The notes below the pieces were generated by a model, which did no database searches, was not told where the DNA came from, and saw only the letters and a list, made by a program, of their open reading frames with translations. 60,000 nucleotides of DNA. It comes from Takakia lepidozioides. Taxonomy: Eukaryota; Streptophyta; Takakiopsida; Takakiales; Takakiaceae. A program made the translations under genes and the position numbers. The stretch is from NCBI GenBank assembly GCA_030704615.1, contig CM060732.1, positions 16,432,001-16,492,000 on the forward strand, read 5' to 3'. Positions 33,510-44,740 of this stretch are shown piece after piece. The first letter of the stretch is position 1, and every line of letters starts with the position of its first letter.

Positions 33510-34036
33510 AATATGTTGAAAACCTTTGACACTCGTAGTCTGGTTTCCCTGCATTGTGAGGTTGCTCGTGCAACAAGGACTACTTGCACCATATTTGCAA
33601 TCTGATCAAGTCCCGATGCAATTGTACAACCAGCTCATGCACTTGTTACAAGGACAAGTGGTCCCAAAAAGAGAGTTAGGGTTTTTTCCAATGTGTTGAA
33701 AACCTTTGACACTCGTAGTCTGGTTTCCCTGCATTGTGAGGTTGCTCGTGCAACAAGGACTACTTGCACCATATTTGCAATCTGACCAAGTCACAATGCA
33801 ATTGTACAACCAGCCCATGCACTTGTTACAAGGACAAGTGGTCCCAAAAAGAGGGTTTTTTCCAATGTGTTGAAAACCTTTGACACTCGTAGTCTGGTTT
33901 CCCTGCATTGTGAGGTTGCTCCTGCAACAAGGACTACTTGCACCATATTTGCAATCTGATCAAGTCACAATGCAATTGTACAACCAGCTCATGCACTTGT
34001 TACAAGGACAAGTGGTCCCAAAAAGAGAGTTAGGCA
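33510..34036. repeat. three tandem copies of a 174-180-bp unit
   Basis: The block AACCTTTGACACTCGTAGTC recurs at 33521, 33701 and 33875. Each copy continues through CAACAAGGACTACTTGCACC and ends GTGGTCCCAAAAAGAG. Copies are highly similar; open frames inside are an effect of repetition. Confidence 0.9.
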
Positions 34037-34879
34037 TTGCTGTGATCATCAGTTGCTTCAAACTCCTGACAAAGGAGTGTCCCCTCCTCACAGTTTGTGA
34101 CAGAAGTTGTTGAGTGACTGTGTTTCTGGTATATCTAGTAACTGTGTGGGTCTGGGCACCTGGTCAACATATATCCACTGAGTTTGGGGATGGGACTCCC
34201 ATCCCCCATTCGCTCAAAAAAAGGCGAATTAGGGGTTTTCACTACCTGTGGTTTACTTTTGACAGCTATGCAATCCTGCAACAGCATAGCGGGTCTTGTC
34301 GGTCTTCATTCCAGAATCACTTGGTGAAAGGTACAACAGTATCTCCTTCCCTTGGACCCATTATAACAGTACTTGTCAAATATGTTGGTATGCAGATCAT
34401 GAACCGTCAGTGTTGTGCTCCCTAAGGACACTTCACCTGTCATGGCCCAGATGCCAGAAACCACGTTAACATGAGAAGAAGTACTTTCACCAGGAAAAAA
34501 TTTAAATCACCCCGACACCCAAAGGTCAATGCATTACCTATTTGGGAGATGAATTTCGAAGTAGTGCGCATCATGCTCCCATTGGGCACCGATCAGGCAT
34601 CATTCCTCTGTGTCCTTCCCATTTGTCCCTTTACAAAACAAACACCTGCTTACATAAAATCTTGCATTCGATGTATACCAGCAAGGGAGACCTCCAAGTA
34701 TATGGACACCTAAGCGAACCTCTGAACTGAGAATAATATCAAAAGATCAAATAGTGACATACATACAATTTCCAATATGATCAGAGGACCACACACACCT
34801 AGAAACCCCTGTGGAAAGAAAGGTGGACAAAACCTCTCACCAACCTCCGACTGGCCCTTGCCTGGCCACCAGGACTAAA
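34037..34879. other. no recognisable gene
   Basis: Region 3' of CDC73. I see no motif; open frames are short and unlike known proteins. It may hold the 3' untranslated region of CDC73. Confidence 0.4.
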
Positions 34880-37175
34880 TCAAAAAACCAGGTTCATCTT
34901 GCGACCCCTTATAGAAGCGTCTAAAGTTTCCCAAAAGGAGAGGACCGCTGTCCTGTCCTGGTGTCGCTTGTGCTTGCTTAGCTGCAACGAAAGAGAACAA
35001 GGTTCAGTAACCCAGTCAGCTACTTTCCGTTGGACCTTGACACCAACTTGCAGGCCTCTGTTGCCAACAGCCTACCTCAGCTGCCCATATGTTCCCTGGG
35101 ACATTTTGAGTGGTTATCCTAGTGCACGCCAGACTGAGGCACCTGAGACACCCGTTCAGTCCCCCTCCACCATCCTACTCTGATTTCTATGCGCTCTACG
35201 ACAGAAGCACCCATCTGGAACATCCCTCTGCCTCTTCCCAACCAGAAAGCTCCAATGTCAAGCTCAGAAAGCTAAGAGCAACCATACTCTACATTTTCTT
35301 CAAGAACGTTTGGGAGACATGACTGGGTACGTACTGTTGCATCCCCTCAGAAACTCGCCAAAACATAAGGCAGTGACAGTGTGCCTAACTCGTCACACTT
35401 TCTTCCCTCCAGCCATAATAGGTCTACATATCCTTTGCTTGGTAAAGTTAAAACGTTCTTCATGCACATTTCAAGCACTTGAACTGCGGACTTCGCACCA
35501 AAGCCAATCATGGATGGGACAGTAACAATATCATATAGCAGCTTGCATCCATGTAACACACAAGCTTGACAAGCTCTATATATTTAAAAGTACCCACCGA
35601 GATTATCTTCACATTCCATTGCTTCACTCTCTTGGCAGACTCCACACTGTCATCCTCAAATCGCAAATACACCCCCATTACTGCGACAATCCCACATCAA
35701 AAGTTGGACTTTCAATTGCAACATTTGTCAATTAAATATTTCAATAAAGCTAAAACTTTTGTCAAGCTCATCTACCGAAGCCCGTAATGTGAAAGACTTT
35801 GAGGGAAGGGCTGAAGATGGTAATGCGCTACCCCAGAAGGTGGAGTGGCCACGGCTGGAAAGGGTAGCAGAATCAGCGAAAGCAACTACTGAAACTAACT
35901 CCAAGATGTTCTGAGAAACGATTGACAGAGGTGAAACTCACATTTGTTGAAGATTTCGACATGGTCTTTAAATGGCCAATCTTTGAATTGCCACTCTTTA
36001 CCAAGCACAAATACGGCAACAACACGCTCCCAGTCCTTCGCAGAAAGGGCTGACGGCTTGTCCCTCACTTCGTACATGATAGGACGGTCCCTTCCCATCT
36101 TTCTTTGAATGGAAACGAACTCAGGCTTCTTTGCAACCTTTTTCACCTTCGTCTCAGGGGTTACATAAATTCCATCTTCTAGAAACTCCTTTGCATTGTA
36201 CGTGTTAAGCAGTGTCTGTGAAGCACTGGGAACAAGGATGATAGGAGGGCCAGCCTCCACTTTTGCTTTCTGGTTCGGTATAGTCGCCGAGGGCCGGTGA
36301 TGGGCATGCTGATTGGGACGATGCGTTTTCATGTCGGGTTTGGGTTTTGATGCATCTTTCTTCTTGGGGTCTGCAATGTATGACTGTGAGGGATCAATTC
36401 CAAGCTCTTCGGCTGCATCTGTCCCAAGGTGCTCCTTCCAGAACCGCTTCTCTTCAACGTTAACATAACGATTAGCAGGGTTTGGAGCCGGCATGGGCAG
36501 CTCCATGGGCTTCTCTGGCTCTTTCCTCAGCTGCTCTTCAGCCTTCTTCTTCTCCTCCTCCCTCCTATTCAGCATAGCTAAAATCCCTTCGAAGTTCTTG
36601 TTATGGCAGAGAAGAATCGTTTCCCTGTCTCGTAGAGGACGCTCACGCTCCCGTATAACCTCAATCATGTTCCTGCGTGCTGGTTCTCCACTGAAATCCG
36701 TGCTCTCACTCTCTTCACCATCAACCTCATTGCTTCGGAATTTCTTCAAAACGTGTTGGTTTATCTCATCAAGCCGGTGTGCCTCTCCCTCTTCATCACC
36801 GCGGGAATGCTTTCCAGTCCACTCCTCCCTAGCGGGCACGACTGGCGCGGCAGGGGCTAGTAGCTCAATGGCATCATTGGTGGCAACCTTGCCCTCAAGA
36901 TAGTCTTGCAGCGGCTTTCGGTCAGTGAAGGTCACAATCTGTAGCTTAGATGTCCGGGCCTGCTGCATGTAATCAGTATGCCGCACATGAGTATTCTTCA
37001 CAAAGAAGACCAACGATTCCAAAGTGTAGAGACTTCCCTGCTTGGACCTGTATGCGGTCTCGATGTTACGCGGGAATCGGTAGTCATCACCGAAGTGGTA
37101 CTCATCCCCCAACAGTCTCACGCTCTCCAAGTCATTGCGCACAGTGTAATCCCGCAGCAGACTCAATGGATCCAT
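34880..37175 (-). CDS. CDC73: CDC73 / parafibromin, Paf1 complex subunit, three exons
   Basis: Nuclear subunit of the Paf1 complex, which travels with RNA polymerase II and supports elongation and histone modification. Exons on the minus strand: 37175-35942, 35680-35598, 34981-34880 (TGA at 34882-34880). Donors GTGAGT and GTGGGT and acceptors CAG fit, and phases (1 and 0) join correctly. Predicted 472 residues, a little longer than the roughly 415 of Arabidopsis. The N-terminal domain starts MDPLSLLRDYTVRNDLESVR. A charged low-complexity middle (about residues 130-280) follows. The Ras-like C-terminal domain has PPIILVPSASQTLLNTYNAK, RVVAVFVLGKEWQFKDWPF, YLRFEDDSVESAK across intron 1, and KHKRHQDR in the last exon. 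The ATG at 37175 is chosen because codons upstream in frame lack an ATG and homologues begin MDP. No lesion seen. Confidence 0.95.
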
Positions 37176-37671
37176 CTTGCACCCACTTCTTCCAGCTTCA
37201 AGACCCCAGATTTTCACCAACCACCACCACGTAAACTAACAACTTCTGTTCCAGTAATAACCCCACTTCTCTCAGCACATCCAGATCCAGCACCAAGCTC
37301 TCATCTGTGCAAGCTTGCAGCTATTCCTCGTTCCCCTCCAAACCCTAATCTCCTACGTTGTACTAACACTAATAAGTACTGAGATCAATCTGATTAGTGT
37401 CAAACAAAACTCAATTAGTGAGATCATTAGTATAATTTCATCAGTACTGGACTAATTAGACCTAAATTGTTTTCCTCTTATATTTGGTCAAATAGCCATT
37501 AGTAGCCATACTTGGGCTTTCGTAGCCTTGTTGATCACCCCCCATGATTCTCCTTTGATGAGAAATTAGAACATTGTTGCTCTGCATCATGGCTCCACAG
37601 ATCAGTCTTTCTTGTGGCAAACTGCCAGTGAATAATATGAATAAATTTGTTTCCTCTAAGCTCCTCAAAAG

Positions 37672-37862
37672 ATCCTTTGGGTTGAGGCAAAGAGGATGTG
37701 CTTCGAAGCACACCATTTTATGCTTCACATCAATCACTTTGAAGTACCGTCCATCTTTTCTGTTGGTGTCAGAAAACACCTCAAAAGAGCCTTTTGGGTG
37801 GGGCAAAAACGGTGTGCTTCGAAGCACACCATTTTTGCAATGTCTTCAATGCCTTTGAAGAT
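37672..37862. repeat. two diverged copies of a ~75-bp repeat with a palindromic core, upstream of CDC73
   Basis: Both copies read CTCAAAAGA(T/G)CC(T)TTTGGGT(T)G.GGCAAA followed by a palindrome. Copy 1 core is TGTGCTTCGAAGCACA (37697-37712); copy 2 is GGTGTGCTTCGAAGCACACC, a 20-bp perfect palindrome (37811-37830). They lie about 500-650 bases upstream of the CDC73 start. Confidence 0.85.
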
Positions 37863-38086
37863 GGTGGGTTCTTTGTCGTCTTGTATGCAATATGCAGCAT
37901 AGGTCGGTACTTTACAGTCCTACCTATTTATTGAAGCCATGGGCTCTTCTTTCATGATGGGGTCTAATTTCATCATACTGTACATGCCTTTATACCCACG
38001 GATATATAGGTCCAATGGGAATAGGTACCCTTTCTTCAACCGCCCGTCCTTTGGCATTTGTTGACGTGGCATCCGCTCACGCTGAT

Positions 38087-38112
38087 GTGGCGTGAGCGTG
38101 GGCTCACGCCAC
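38087..38112. repeat. 10-bp perfect hairpin
   Basis: GTGGCGTGAG, 6-base loop, CTCACGCCAC. Nearby ACGTGGC and ACGTCA elements resemble plant bZIP (ACGT-core) sites; regulatory meaning is inference. Confidence 0.6.
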
Positions 38113-39493
38113 GTCACAGTGGGGCAGCCTGCGCTCACGACACATCGCTCATCCCTCCTCAGGCGTTGGGACTTCCCTCCGGCGAGATCCCTTGCTCTGG
38201 CTCCGCCGAGCTCCTCAATGTGTCCCTCCCTCCCTCCTGCACAAGTGCAGAGGGTCAGTTTTTTGGTCTAACATACCTTCTTGGGGAAGGACTTCACGCT
38301 CCAATCATCACACAATGAGCTCGCAAGGTAGAATCTCCGGACAATCATGAGGGAATGAGACAGAGGACGCGATGCTGGGAGGGGGATAGGCAACAACAGC
38401 AGGAGGAGGCGGGGATCATTATCGAAGAAATGTTGTCTTGTAGTGGAGATCATACGAACAAAAAGAGGCGGGCAAGAAAAACCAGTCGTATTGCGTGCCT
38501 TCAGAGCGGAAATCAAGGGTCACGAATTTACGCTACTGCGTAGGGAGGAAACCCGTGTTAATTCAAGATCGATAGCGTGCTAGAAGAAGTACCTGATAAA
38601 ACCAGCAAGGATCGAAACTAGCCACGGGTGGACATTGGCTAAGTACGAGCGGACACCACCAGCGAGTGGGAGGAATCACTCCACTCATAAATCCACTCAA
38701 TCACATAAATTAAGTCAAGCCAATGGCACCTTTGCTAAAGGAATCCACCCTACAAAACCCTCACCACACTCCCTCTCAATACCTAGAGCTATGGAGGTGG
38801 GAGAGGCTCATGGAGGCTCAACTACAAGAAGATGAGCCCTCCTCAACCCTCACAAGGGGAAAACCCATCCCCATGTCCCAAGTGAGGCTTGACACCTCAT
38901 TTGGCATATGAGACCAAATGAAGTCCCAACACACAAAATGCACATATAAATATCCAAAATGTCCTAGTTAACTAGAAGTATGTAAGCATCGTGCAACAAC
39001 ATACATCGTTGTCCATCATACATCCTAAGCATACAATCCTAGAGAGCTATGCCACAATCGCCCCCCTAGCTGGTGATTAGGTCCCTCTAACACCAGATAG
39101 CTGACAAGTATCCATCCCAATAAGATCATCGCTTGGTCATCAATCGTCCAAGTCCCAGTATCTGAAGTCAATAAATCAAGAGGCCGGGTGCAATAGTAGC
39201 CCCATCGTTACTCGCCTTCCTGCAATCCATGGCTTCAATTGGGTGTCCATGGCATTGACCTCCCGTTAGCTAGATCTTGGATCACTAGTCAACCTCGCCA
39301 CTGTCATGCCCCACTACCTCTATCCAAGGCATCGTGGACACAACCATTCTCCACTAGGAACCTCCTCAAGTGGCGGTATCAAGCATCCCATGTGTCACCC
39401 CCTTGAGCATTTGTCAGACACCAACATGGTCGCGGTACCACCAGCATGCCCACATAGCATGCAACGCAACCCTACAGGTAAGGTGGCTTATCT
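38113..39493. other. no recognisable gene
   Basis: Short open frames only. No LTR, TIR or protein motif found. Confidence 0.4.
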
Positions 39494-40142
39494 TTGACTG
39501 GCGGACAGATCTGGAGCAATACTGGAATTCATGACCTGAAGGCAACACAGCTGAATGAGGAAAAGAAAGTTGATAAAGTGAAGGCAAAGAAAGTTCACAC
39601 ATTCCAAAACAAACCATATTTTCAGAAATGGGCAATCAGATGTGAAACGAGCAGCGGCAGGTGCAAGGGAGTAAGCGAGGCAAAGCATGATCAAGAGGAA
39701 GGGCAAACAGGGAGAAGATGGAATGGCATGATGAGTGAATACTCAGCTGGAGCAAATCTGGTCAGTTTTAGAGGAGTGGAGATTGAACAGCAGGCCAGCC
39801 CTGTTTTGTCTTTAAAGGAAGGTCAACGTCAACGGAAGCCGACTGATGAAAAAGGAGGACAGGTCATAAGGGAGTTTCCTTTTTTGGACTGATCATACCA
39901 GCAGCCGGGAGCTCACTTGACCTCATTCCAACCATAAACATGGACTTTACCAGGAGCCAAGGGGCTGGAACCCAGGAAGGGAAGGAAGCAGAAGTCGATG
40001 AAACCTCTGAAACTGAGTCAAATGAACTGAACTCGAAGGAGACATCATCAGCAGACATAAACCTATCACCTGCCTCTTATGATGAAGAAACTACAAATGC
40101 CTTGAGTCAAGAAGGGACCAGCAGTGAAGAAAAGCATGAACA
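39494..40142 (+). other. two short open frames of unknown meaning, ending at the CACTA terminus
   Basis: Frames 39494-39892 (lysine/glutamate-rich) and 39940 onward (acidic, Ser/Thr/Glu-rich, for example DETSETESNELNSKETSSAD) are separated by a TGA and have coding-like composition but no known domain. The second runs directly into the CACTA terminal sequence at 40143, so the true C-terminus, if this is a gene, was replaced by the insertion. It may simply be chance. Confidence 0.3.
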
Positions 40143-40159
40143 CACTACAGGAAAAGGGG

Positions 40160-40870
40160 GCCTCTGCGACGCCCGAGCCATGCCGCAGCCACGCAGCGGC
40201 GTCAGGAAAACGCCGATTTCGGGCAGGGGCAGGCGCAAAAATTTGCGACGCCTGGCCGTCGCCCGCATTAGCATGGGCGTCGCCAAAATAACGTCGCAAA
40301 AATGCAACGTATGGGGGTCGCGAGCCCCCGCCCCAACTCCCGCGACTGCCGGACGTCGCTTTTCAGGCCGTCCACGTCGATGGCAGGGGCCTCATTCGAG
40401 CGACGTCTCACCGTCGCGGCCCTCCAGTCGACGGCGTTGGTGGGGCGCCGGCGCGGCGTCGCATCCCTTTTTTTTTTCTAACCTGCCCGGAAGTCCCATC
40501 CTAAAACCCAAAAACACGTGGCGTAAGCCGGGTGGTACGCCAAGCGACAATTGGGCGTGGCAAAAAAAAACAGCAGGATCAGGAATCGGGCTCCGCCACG
40601 CCCGGGCGTGGGTTTTCGCGACGCTCTGGCGTCATTTTTTTATATATTTAATCCAACAAAAAAAAACGTGGCGCAGGCAGGGTGGCGGGCTTTGCGACGC
40701 CAGGGCGTCACGGCTTGCGACCCCCGGACCAAAAAAACACGTCGCAGGGGGGTGTTGGGTGTTGCCGCCCACAAATGGGTTTTGCGACGCCCGACCGTCG
40801 CGGGTTGCGACCCCCGCCCAAAAAGCACGTCGCCATTGGCGACATCCTACAGTCGCGAGGGCAGCCTGGT
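40160..40870. repeat. GC-rich subterminal repeat array of the CACTA element
   Basis: About ten occurrences in both orientations of a motif around TGCGACGCC(N)5-6GTCGC, with poly-A patches between. A longer unit of about 90 bp is seen twice (near 40687 and 40777: TTTGCGACGCC...GGTTGCGACCCCCG...AAAAA.CACGTCGC). It ends at a run of G (about 40870-40881). Open frames through it are compositional artefacts. Confidence 0.75.
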
Positions 40871-41141
40871 GGGGGGGGGGGGGTTTGGGGGTTGATTTTG
40901 GGGGTGAATTGGAGGTGGTTTTTTGTTTTTTGCCTGGTTTTGTTTTTGGGGATGGGAGACCTTACAGTTCCATTTCTCTGATTTAGCAGGTACACAATTG
41001 AGCAAGCATGAATCGAGGGTGAGGACGGTGTGACACATGAATAAGATGGAAGATGGAAAGATGGAAATATATTTACAGGAAATGAGCTGAAAAGCTCACA
41101 AGGGTTCAGTAAGCTAACCCTGGGACCTACATGGACTAGGA

Positions 41142-43406
41142 CTAGTCATCCTCATCCTCATCCTCAGTGGAGGACTCAGAGCTATCCGATGAGCCTGATG
41201 ACTCCGCGCCCTTTGCCAGAGCACCTAAATGAGGCGGCGTTCCCCTAAGTCCCACAGAGCTCTCATCCAATCCCTGGCCATGACCCCCAACCTCATCCAT
41301 ACTAGTGCCCTGTAGTGCACTCATCTCCTCCGTGTTGGTCATGTTCTTCATGAGGGATTGTCAACCATGCTCCTTGGCGTAGTTGTAGTCTACCGGAGAT
41401 GGCTTCCTCTCAAATGCGCGTTGCTACACATACCACAAATTAAAGTCAGTTCTTCGCGATGATGGAGACAGAAAGAAGACATAACAAAATCCATAGGGAA
41501 GCACGACTTACAAATCGCAAGATAAAACCCTTGGATCCGCCGGCGCCCCACTTGTGTGTGGATTCGTGCTTGTCAAGGCGGACTGTTGTTGCTTCGCGTG
41601 CCGGTCAAATTTGGCCTTGTTTGCTCTCTCGCAATGAGTGCATCCCACGATACCTATGCACCCCCCCAAAAAAAATTAGTGAATTACACACATATGTTGC
41701 ATCGAATCTACCTCATTAATGCATATGCGACAAATAGAAGGTGACATGATTCAGGATTTGCCAACCTGTGTAATTCCATAAGGTGGTTTGGGTATGGCCC
41801 CCTTTTCCATTGCCCTCCAAATGATCTGTCTGGCACGGTACCTCCTGTCCTTCAAGTTTCGCCCCACCATCTCCATCACCCTTGTGTCACTCCAATTGCC
41901 CGGAAACCGGTGGTCTAACTCACGGGCATACGCCCGCTTCGCGCCAAAGTGTTGATCAGCCCACTCAATGTGCAAAGGGAACCACCTCAATGCGAGTTCG
42001 AAGGCTGGCTTCTTCACAGCCTCCCAGAACGCACCGCATGAGTCACCATGACGATTCACCTCCACCGGTGGCACCACGATCTTTGCCAACTCCACGTCCT
42101 GTATCGCCAAGGGCATGTTCTTCTTCCCACCCTCTCCCTTCTTTGTAGCCTCCTTCCCCTGCTCCTTTGTTACCCCACTGCCCTCCCCCGCATGCACACT
42201 CACCCCTTCCTCTCCATGGGACTTCTTCTTCTTCTTCTTCTTTTCCTTCCCCTTCTCTACGACCATCTCCTTCCCCTTCCCCGCTACTTCCTCTCTCTCC
42301 TTCTCCATCTCCCTTCTCTCTCTCTCTCCTCGGCAGCCCCTTCATTGATGGTAAAAGGGATTTCGGGAGGTCGAGGCCTCTTCTTCTTACCTTTGGTGTT
42401 CGGGTCCTTCATGAACACCACGTGCTCTCCCTCATTGGCAACCCCACTGGACTGCACCAATGAGGCCAGCCATGTTGCTGCCTCCTGAAGACAAATAACC
42501 CCTCCAAATTCAAAAAAAGAACAACAACAAAGAAAATCATGCATGCAAAGGAAAGGATAAAACATGGAACAAGGTGCAACAGTTGTACCTTTGCAAGCTT
42601 GTCCGACTCGCCCCTGGTGTCACCCGATGTGGCAAGAGTCCCCGTTGCCGGATGTGCCCGCTCTATCCCCTCCCGGAGCGCCACTGGAAGTAGATTCCAG
42701 ATGTGGAGCATAGCCGGCGGCGGCGCCCCGTAGTCCAGGCCCTTCTTTGCTGACCGCTTAGGCTCAGGGGGCGGCGTCGCTGATCGGCTAGGCCGCTCCG
42801 AACCGGCCCATACCTCCTCCTCCTCCCCCCCCCCCCCAAAAAATGCGTATCAGGGTAGAAGCTCTCACCCGGCTTGACTTCTTCGAGGCGCTTCGCTATC
42901 TTGGCCACTTCATTGGCCCTCCTCGTCTCCTCCTCCCTCATCGACAACAATGGGCTAGCAATGGAGGCTTTCAAAGGCCCTTGAACCTGACGTTGGGCCT
43001 TGGCAAGTGCAGCCTTTGTTGCGGAGGAAGGGGTCGCTATGGGGGTGACATCCAAAAGTTGCCCATACCGGGCCCCCGAATGGGTGATGTGCTTGCCAAG
43101 GTACATTTCACCCGTCTTGGTGGCCGGGGGTGTGCTCAACTGAGCATCCAGCTCAGCAACAACCTCCCGAATAGGAGAGCTGGCTGAGCCGGCCCCTGGC
43201 GCATCCAAGATGTGGACAAGAGGGGGGGTACTGGCCTCGGGGGGCAGACGAGCCCTCCGGCTGCGGCTATCGACAGGGCTGGTTAACCGTGAGACGCCCT
43301 GGCGCGTCACACGTGCCGGCAGAGCAAACGGATTGTCCGCCCCTTTCTTTGGGGCAGGGGACTCCTTCTCTTTCCCCATAAGCTGGCACCTATCATGCAA
43401 ACCCAC
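41142..43406 (-). pseudogene. multi-exon gene inside the CACTA element, possibly an accessory transposition protein
   Basis: Minus-strand exons: about 43379-42869 (starts MGKEKESPAPKKG, donor GTGAGA), about 42810-42588 (donor GTACAA), 42484-41766 (acceptor CAG), about 41651-41505, and a last acidic exon to 41142 (SSDSSESSTEDEDEDD). The third exon holds the best-conserved block, FWEAVKKPAFELALRWFPLH and then NWSDTRVMEMVGRNLKDRRY, after a Lys/Glu/Gly-rich stretch. A one-base slip in a GA run at about 42300, a phase mismatch before the fourth exon and an in-frame TGA at about 41362 damage it. The pattern vaguely recalls plant Transposase_24-like proteins of CACTA elements; that is a weak inference. 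Confidence 0.45.
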
Positions 43407-43535
43407 AAGTTGGCCTCATGAGGAAACAATCTCTACATCCCAGATCAAAAACAAAAAAAACCAAGCATGTCGGGGGCTGAGAGCAGCAAGTGCTCGGGGT
43501 CTCGAGAGGGGGCAACAAAGAGAAAAGAAAGAGGT

Positions 43536-43609
43536 GGGGGGGGGGGGGGGGGGGGAGTGACTGAGCACCACCAGCAGCTGCTGAGCACCACGGGCTCAGT
43601 CACTCCCCC
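43536..43609. repeat. 20-G run with a 15-bp inverted repeat
   Basis: G run 43536-43555. The arms GGGGGAGTGACTGAG (43551-43565) and CTCAGTCACTCCCCC (43595-43609) pair perfectly around a 29-base loop that holds GCAGCTGC and two copies of CTGAGCACCA(C). A T run follows. Confidence 0.85.
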
Positions 43610-43729
43610 CCTCCCTTTTTTTTTTTTTTTTGGTTTCCCTCTCTCTTCCTCTCTCTCCCTCTGGAAACTGGGTTTATGGGATTGTTGTCCCGACTTCCAT
43701 CTTTGAGGAAATTGAAAAAATTGAAAAAC

Positions 43730-44100
43730 TGGGTTGCAGGGAATTTTGGATGTTTTTCATCCAAAATAGAAATTTTTCCCTAGTGAAATATTTCTTCACT
43801 AAATACCTGTGAGATGCAAAACTCCCGTCAGTTTCTACTTTTTCAATCCAACCTAGATGAAAAAAAAACTTCGGGGCAAGACAGGTATAAACCCCCGATG
43901 TTTTTCATCTAATCTAGATGAAATACGGACTGCATCCGTTGAGTGCAAGACAGGATGAACGCACGATGTCTTTCATCTTCCGCGAATAAGAAACGGACAA
44001 CGTCTGTCGGGCGTACAGGCTGGCGGATGTTTTTCATCCTGAGAAGGATGAATGACGGGCCAGACAGGGGAAAACCCTGCGCAACCCTAATGTCTTTCTT
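43730..44100. repeat. degenerate ~60-70-bp tandem repeats
   Basis: The block GATGT(T/C)TTTCATC recurs at about 43748, 43899, 43967 and 44028, and as a worn AATGTCTTTC at 44089. Between blocks lie GACAGG and AACCC/ACGC patches. Copies are diverged. Confidence 0.55.
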
Positions 44101-44429
44101 TTGGCGCTGCGAGAGCGCGCGCGATGGCTTGGGAGGAGCGATGGTGCTCGTGCTGCAGATACCTTGAGCTGCCAATCCTTGAGTGTTTATGGCTCCGGTG
44201 AGCGCCGCCTAGGCGGGCTCTTTAAGGCGATGGTGGTGGCTTAGAGATGAGGGAAGATTCACTATCTCCGTTGTCTGTTTTTTTGCTGCACAAGGGAACC
44301 ACGGCAGTGATGGCGGAGGTACCACCTACATGCTTATGACGTTTCCTTAGGAGCCCTCCTCTAGATCTTTGATGAATGGCGGCGTCTTGGTAGAACACGG
44401 AAGTCTCTCTCCCTCCCTTTATAAACCCT

Positions 44430-44437
44430 ACCTTTTG
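44430..44437. repeat. left 8-bp target site duplication
   Basis: ACCTTTTG, identical to 54776-54783, directly outside the terminal inverted repeat. Confidence 0.95.
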
Positions 44438-44453
44438 CCCGGGGGGTGCACTC
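44438..44453 (+). repeat. left terminal inverted repeat
   Basis: CCCGGGGGGTGCACTC; all 16 bases pair with the right end. Confidence 0.95.
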
Positions 44454-44489
44454 TTTATAAACTGTGCGTATCACGTGCGTTCGTCGCCT

Positions 44490-44690
44490 AATAAAAAAAT
44501 CCCCTGTATACGGGTCCTTGGATAATTTATACCCCCTCTGTACATACTTTTTGAAGATTATAAAATCCCCTCCTGTAAATATACAAAAATTTACAATTTT
44601 CGAAAAGTACCCCCTTCTGTATGTATATTCTCATTTTTCATCATTAAAAATAACCCTCCAATATGTATATGTATGTTTTTATATTATATC
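44490..44690 (+). repeat. left subterminal motif cluster
   Basis: Five direct copies of a motif around CCCC(T)(C/T)CTGTA.(G/A)TA: near 44502, 44532, 44567, 44611 and 44654. The same motif occurs near the right end, so these are likely transposase binding sites (inference). Confidence 0.7.
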
Positions 44691-44740
44691 GAATTTATTC
44701 ATTTAAAACATAATAAAATCTAACAAATTAATTAAAAAAA

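Larger units (their letters stand above)
40143..43784. mobile_element. CACTA (En/Spm)-type DNA transposon, right end tentative
   Basis: The left terminus CACTACAGGAAAAGGGGG is a textbook CACTA terminal sequence and is followed by a dense GC-rich subterminal array, as in plant CACTA elements. A candidate right terminus is TTTTTCCCTAGTG ending at 43784 (inverted: CACTAGGGAAAAA). Flanking triplets ACA and AAA do not match fully, so the right end is only a suggestion. A damaged multi-exon gene lies inside. Confidence 0.6.

Noticed and set aside
33606-33908. 100-codon minus-strand open frame
   Set aside because: It is a reading of the tandem repeat; the same peptide simply recurs.
33510-34036. 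CRISPR-like array
   Set aside because: Units are contiguous without unique spacers and the genome is eukaryotic.
35347-35559. extra CDC73 exon in intron 2
   Set aside because: The peptide has no similarity to CDC73, and exons 2 and 3 already join in phase with the expected sequence.
36493-36903. 136-codon plus-strand frame
   Set aside because: Antisense shadow of CDC73 exon 1.
39940-40986. 348-codon plus-strand frame
   Set aside because: Its second two thirds is the GC-rich CACTA array and a G run; only the first part could be coding.
41309-41330. CCCTGTAGTGC as the right terminus of the CACTA element
   Set aside because: It lies inside the coding-like last exon, lacks the TTTTC extension of the inverted left end, and has no subterminal array beside it.
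42043-42488. several overlapping frames on both strands
   Set aside because: Produced by the low-complexity GA/CT-rich tract of the minus-strand exon.
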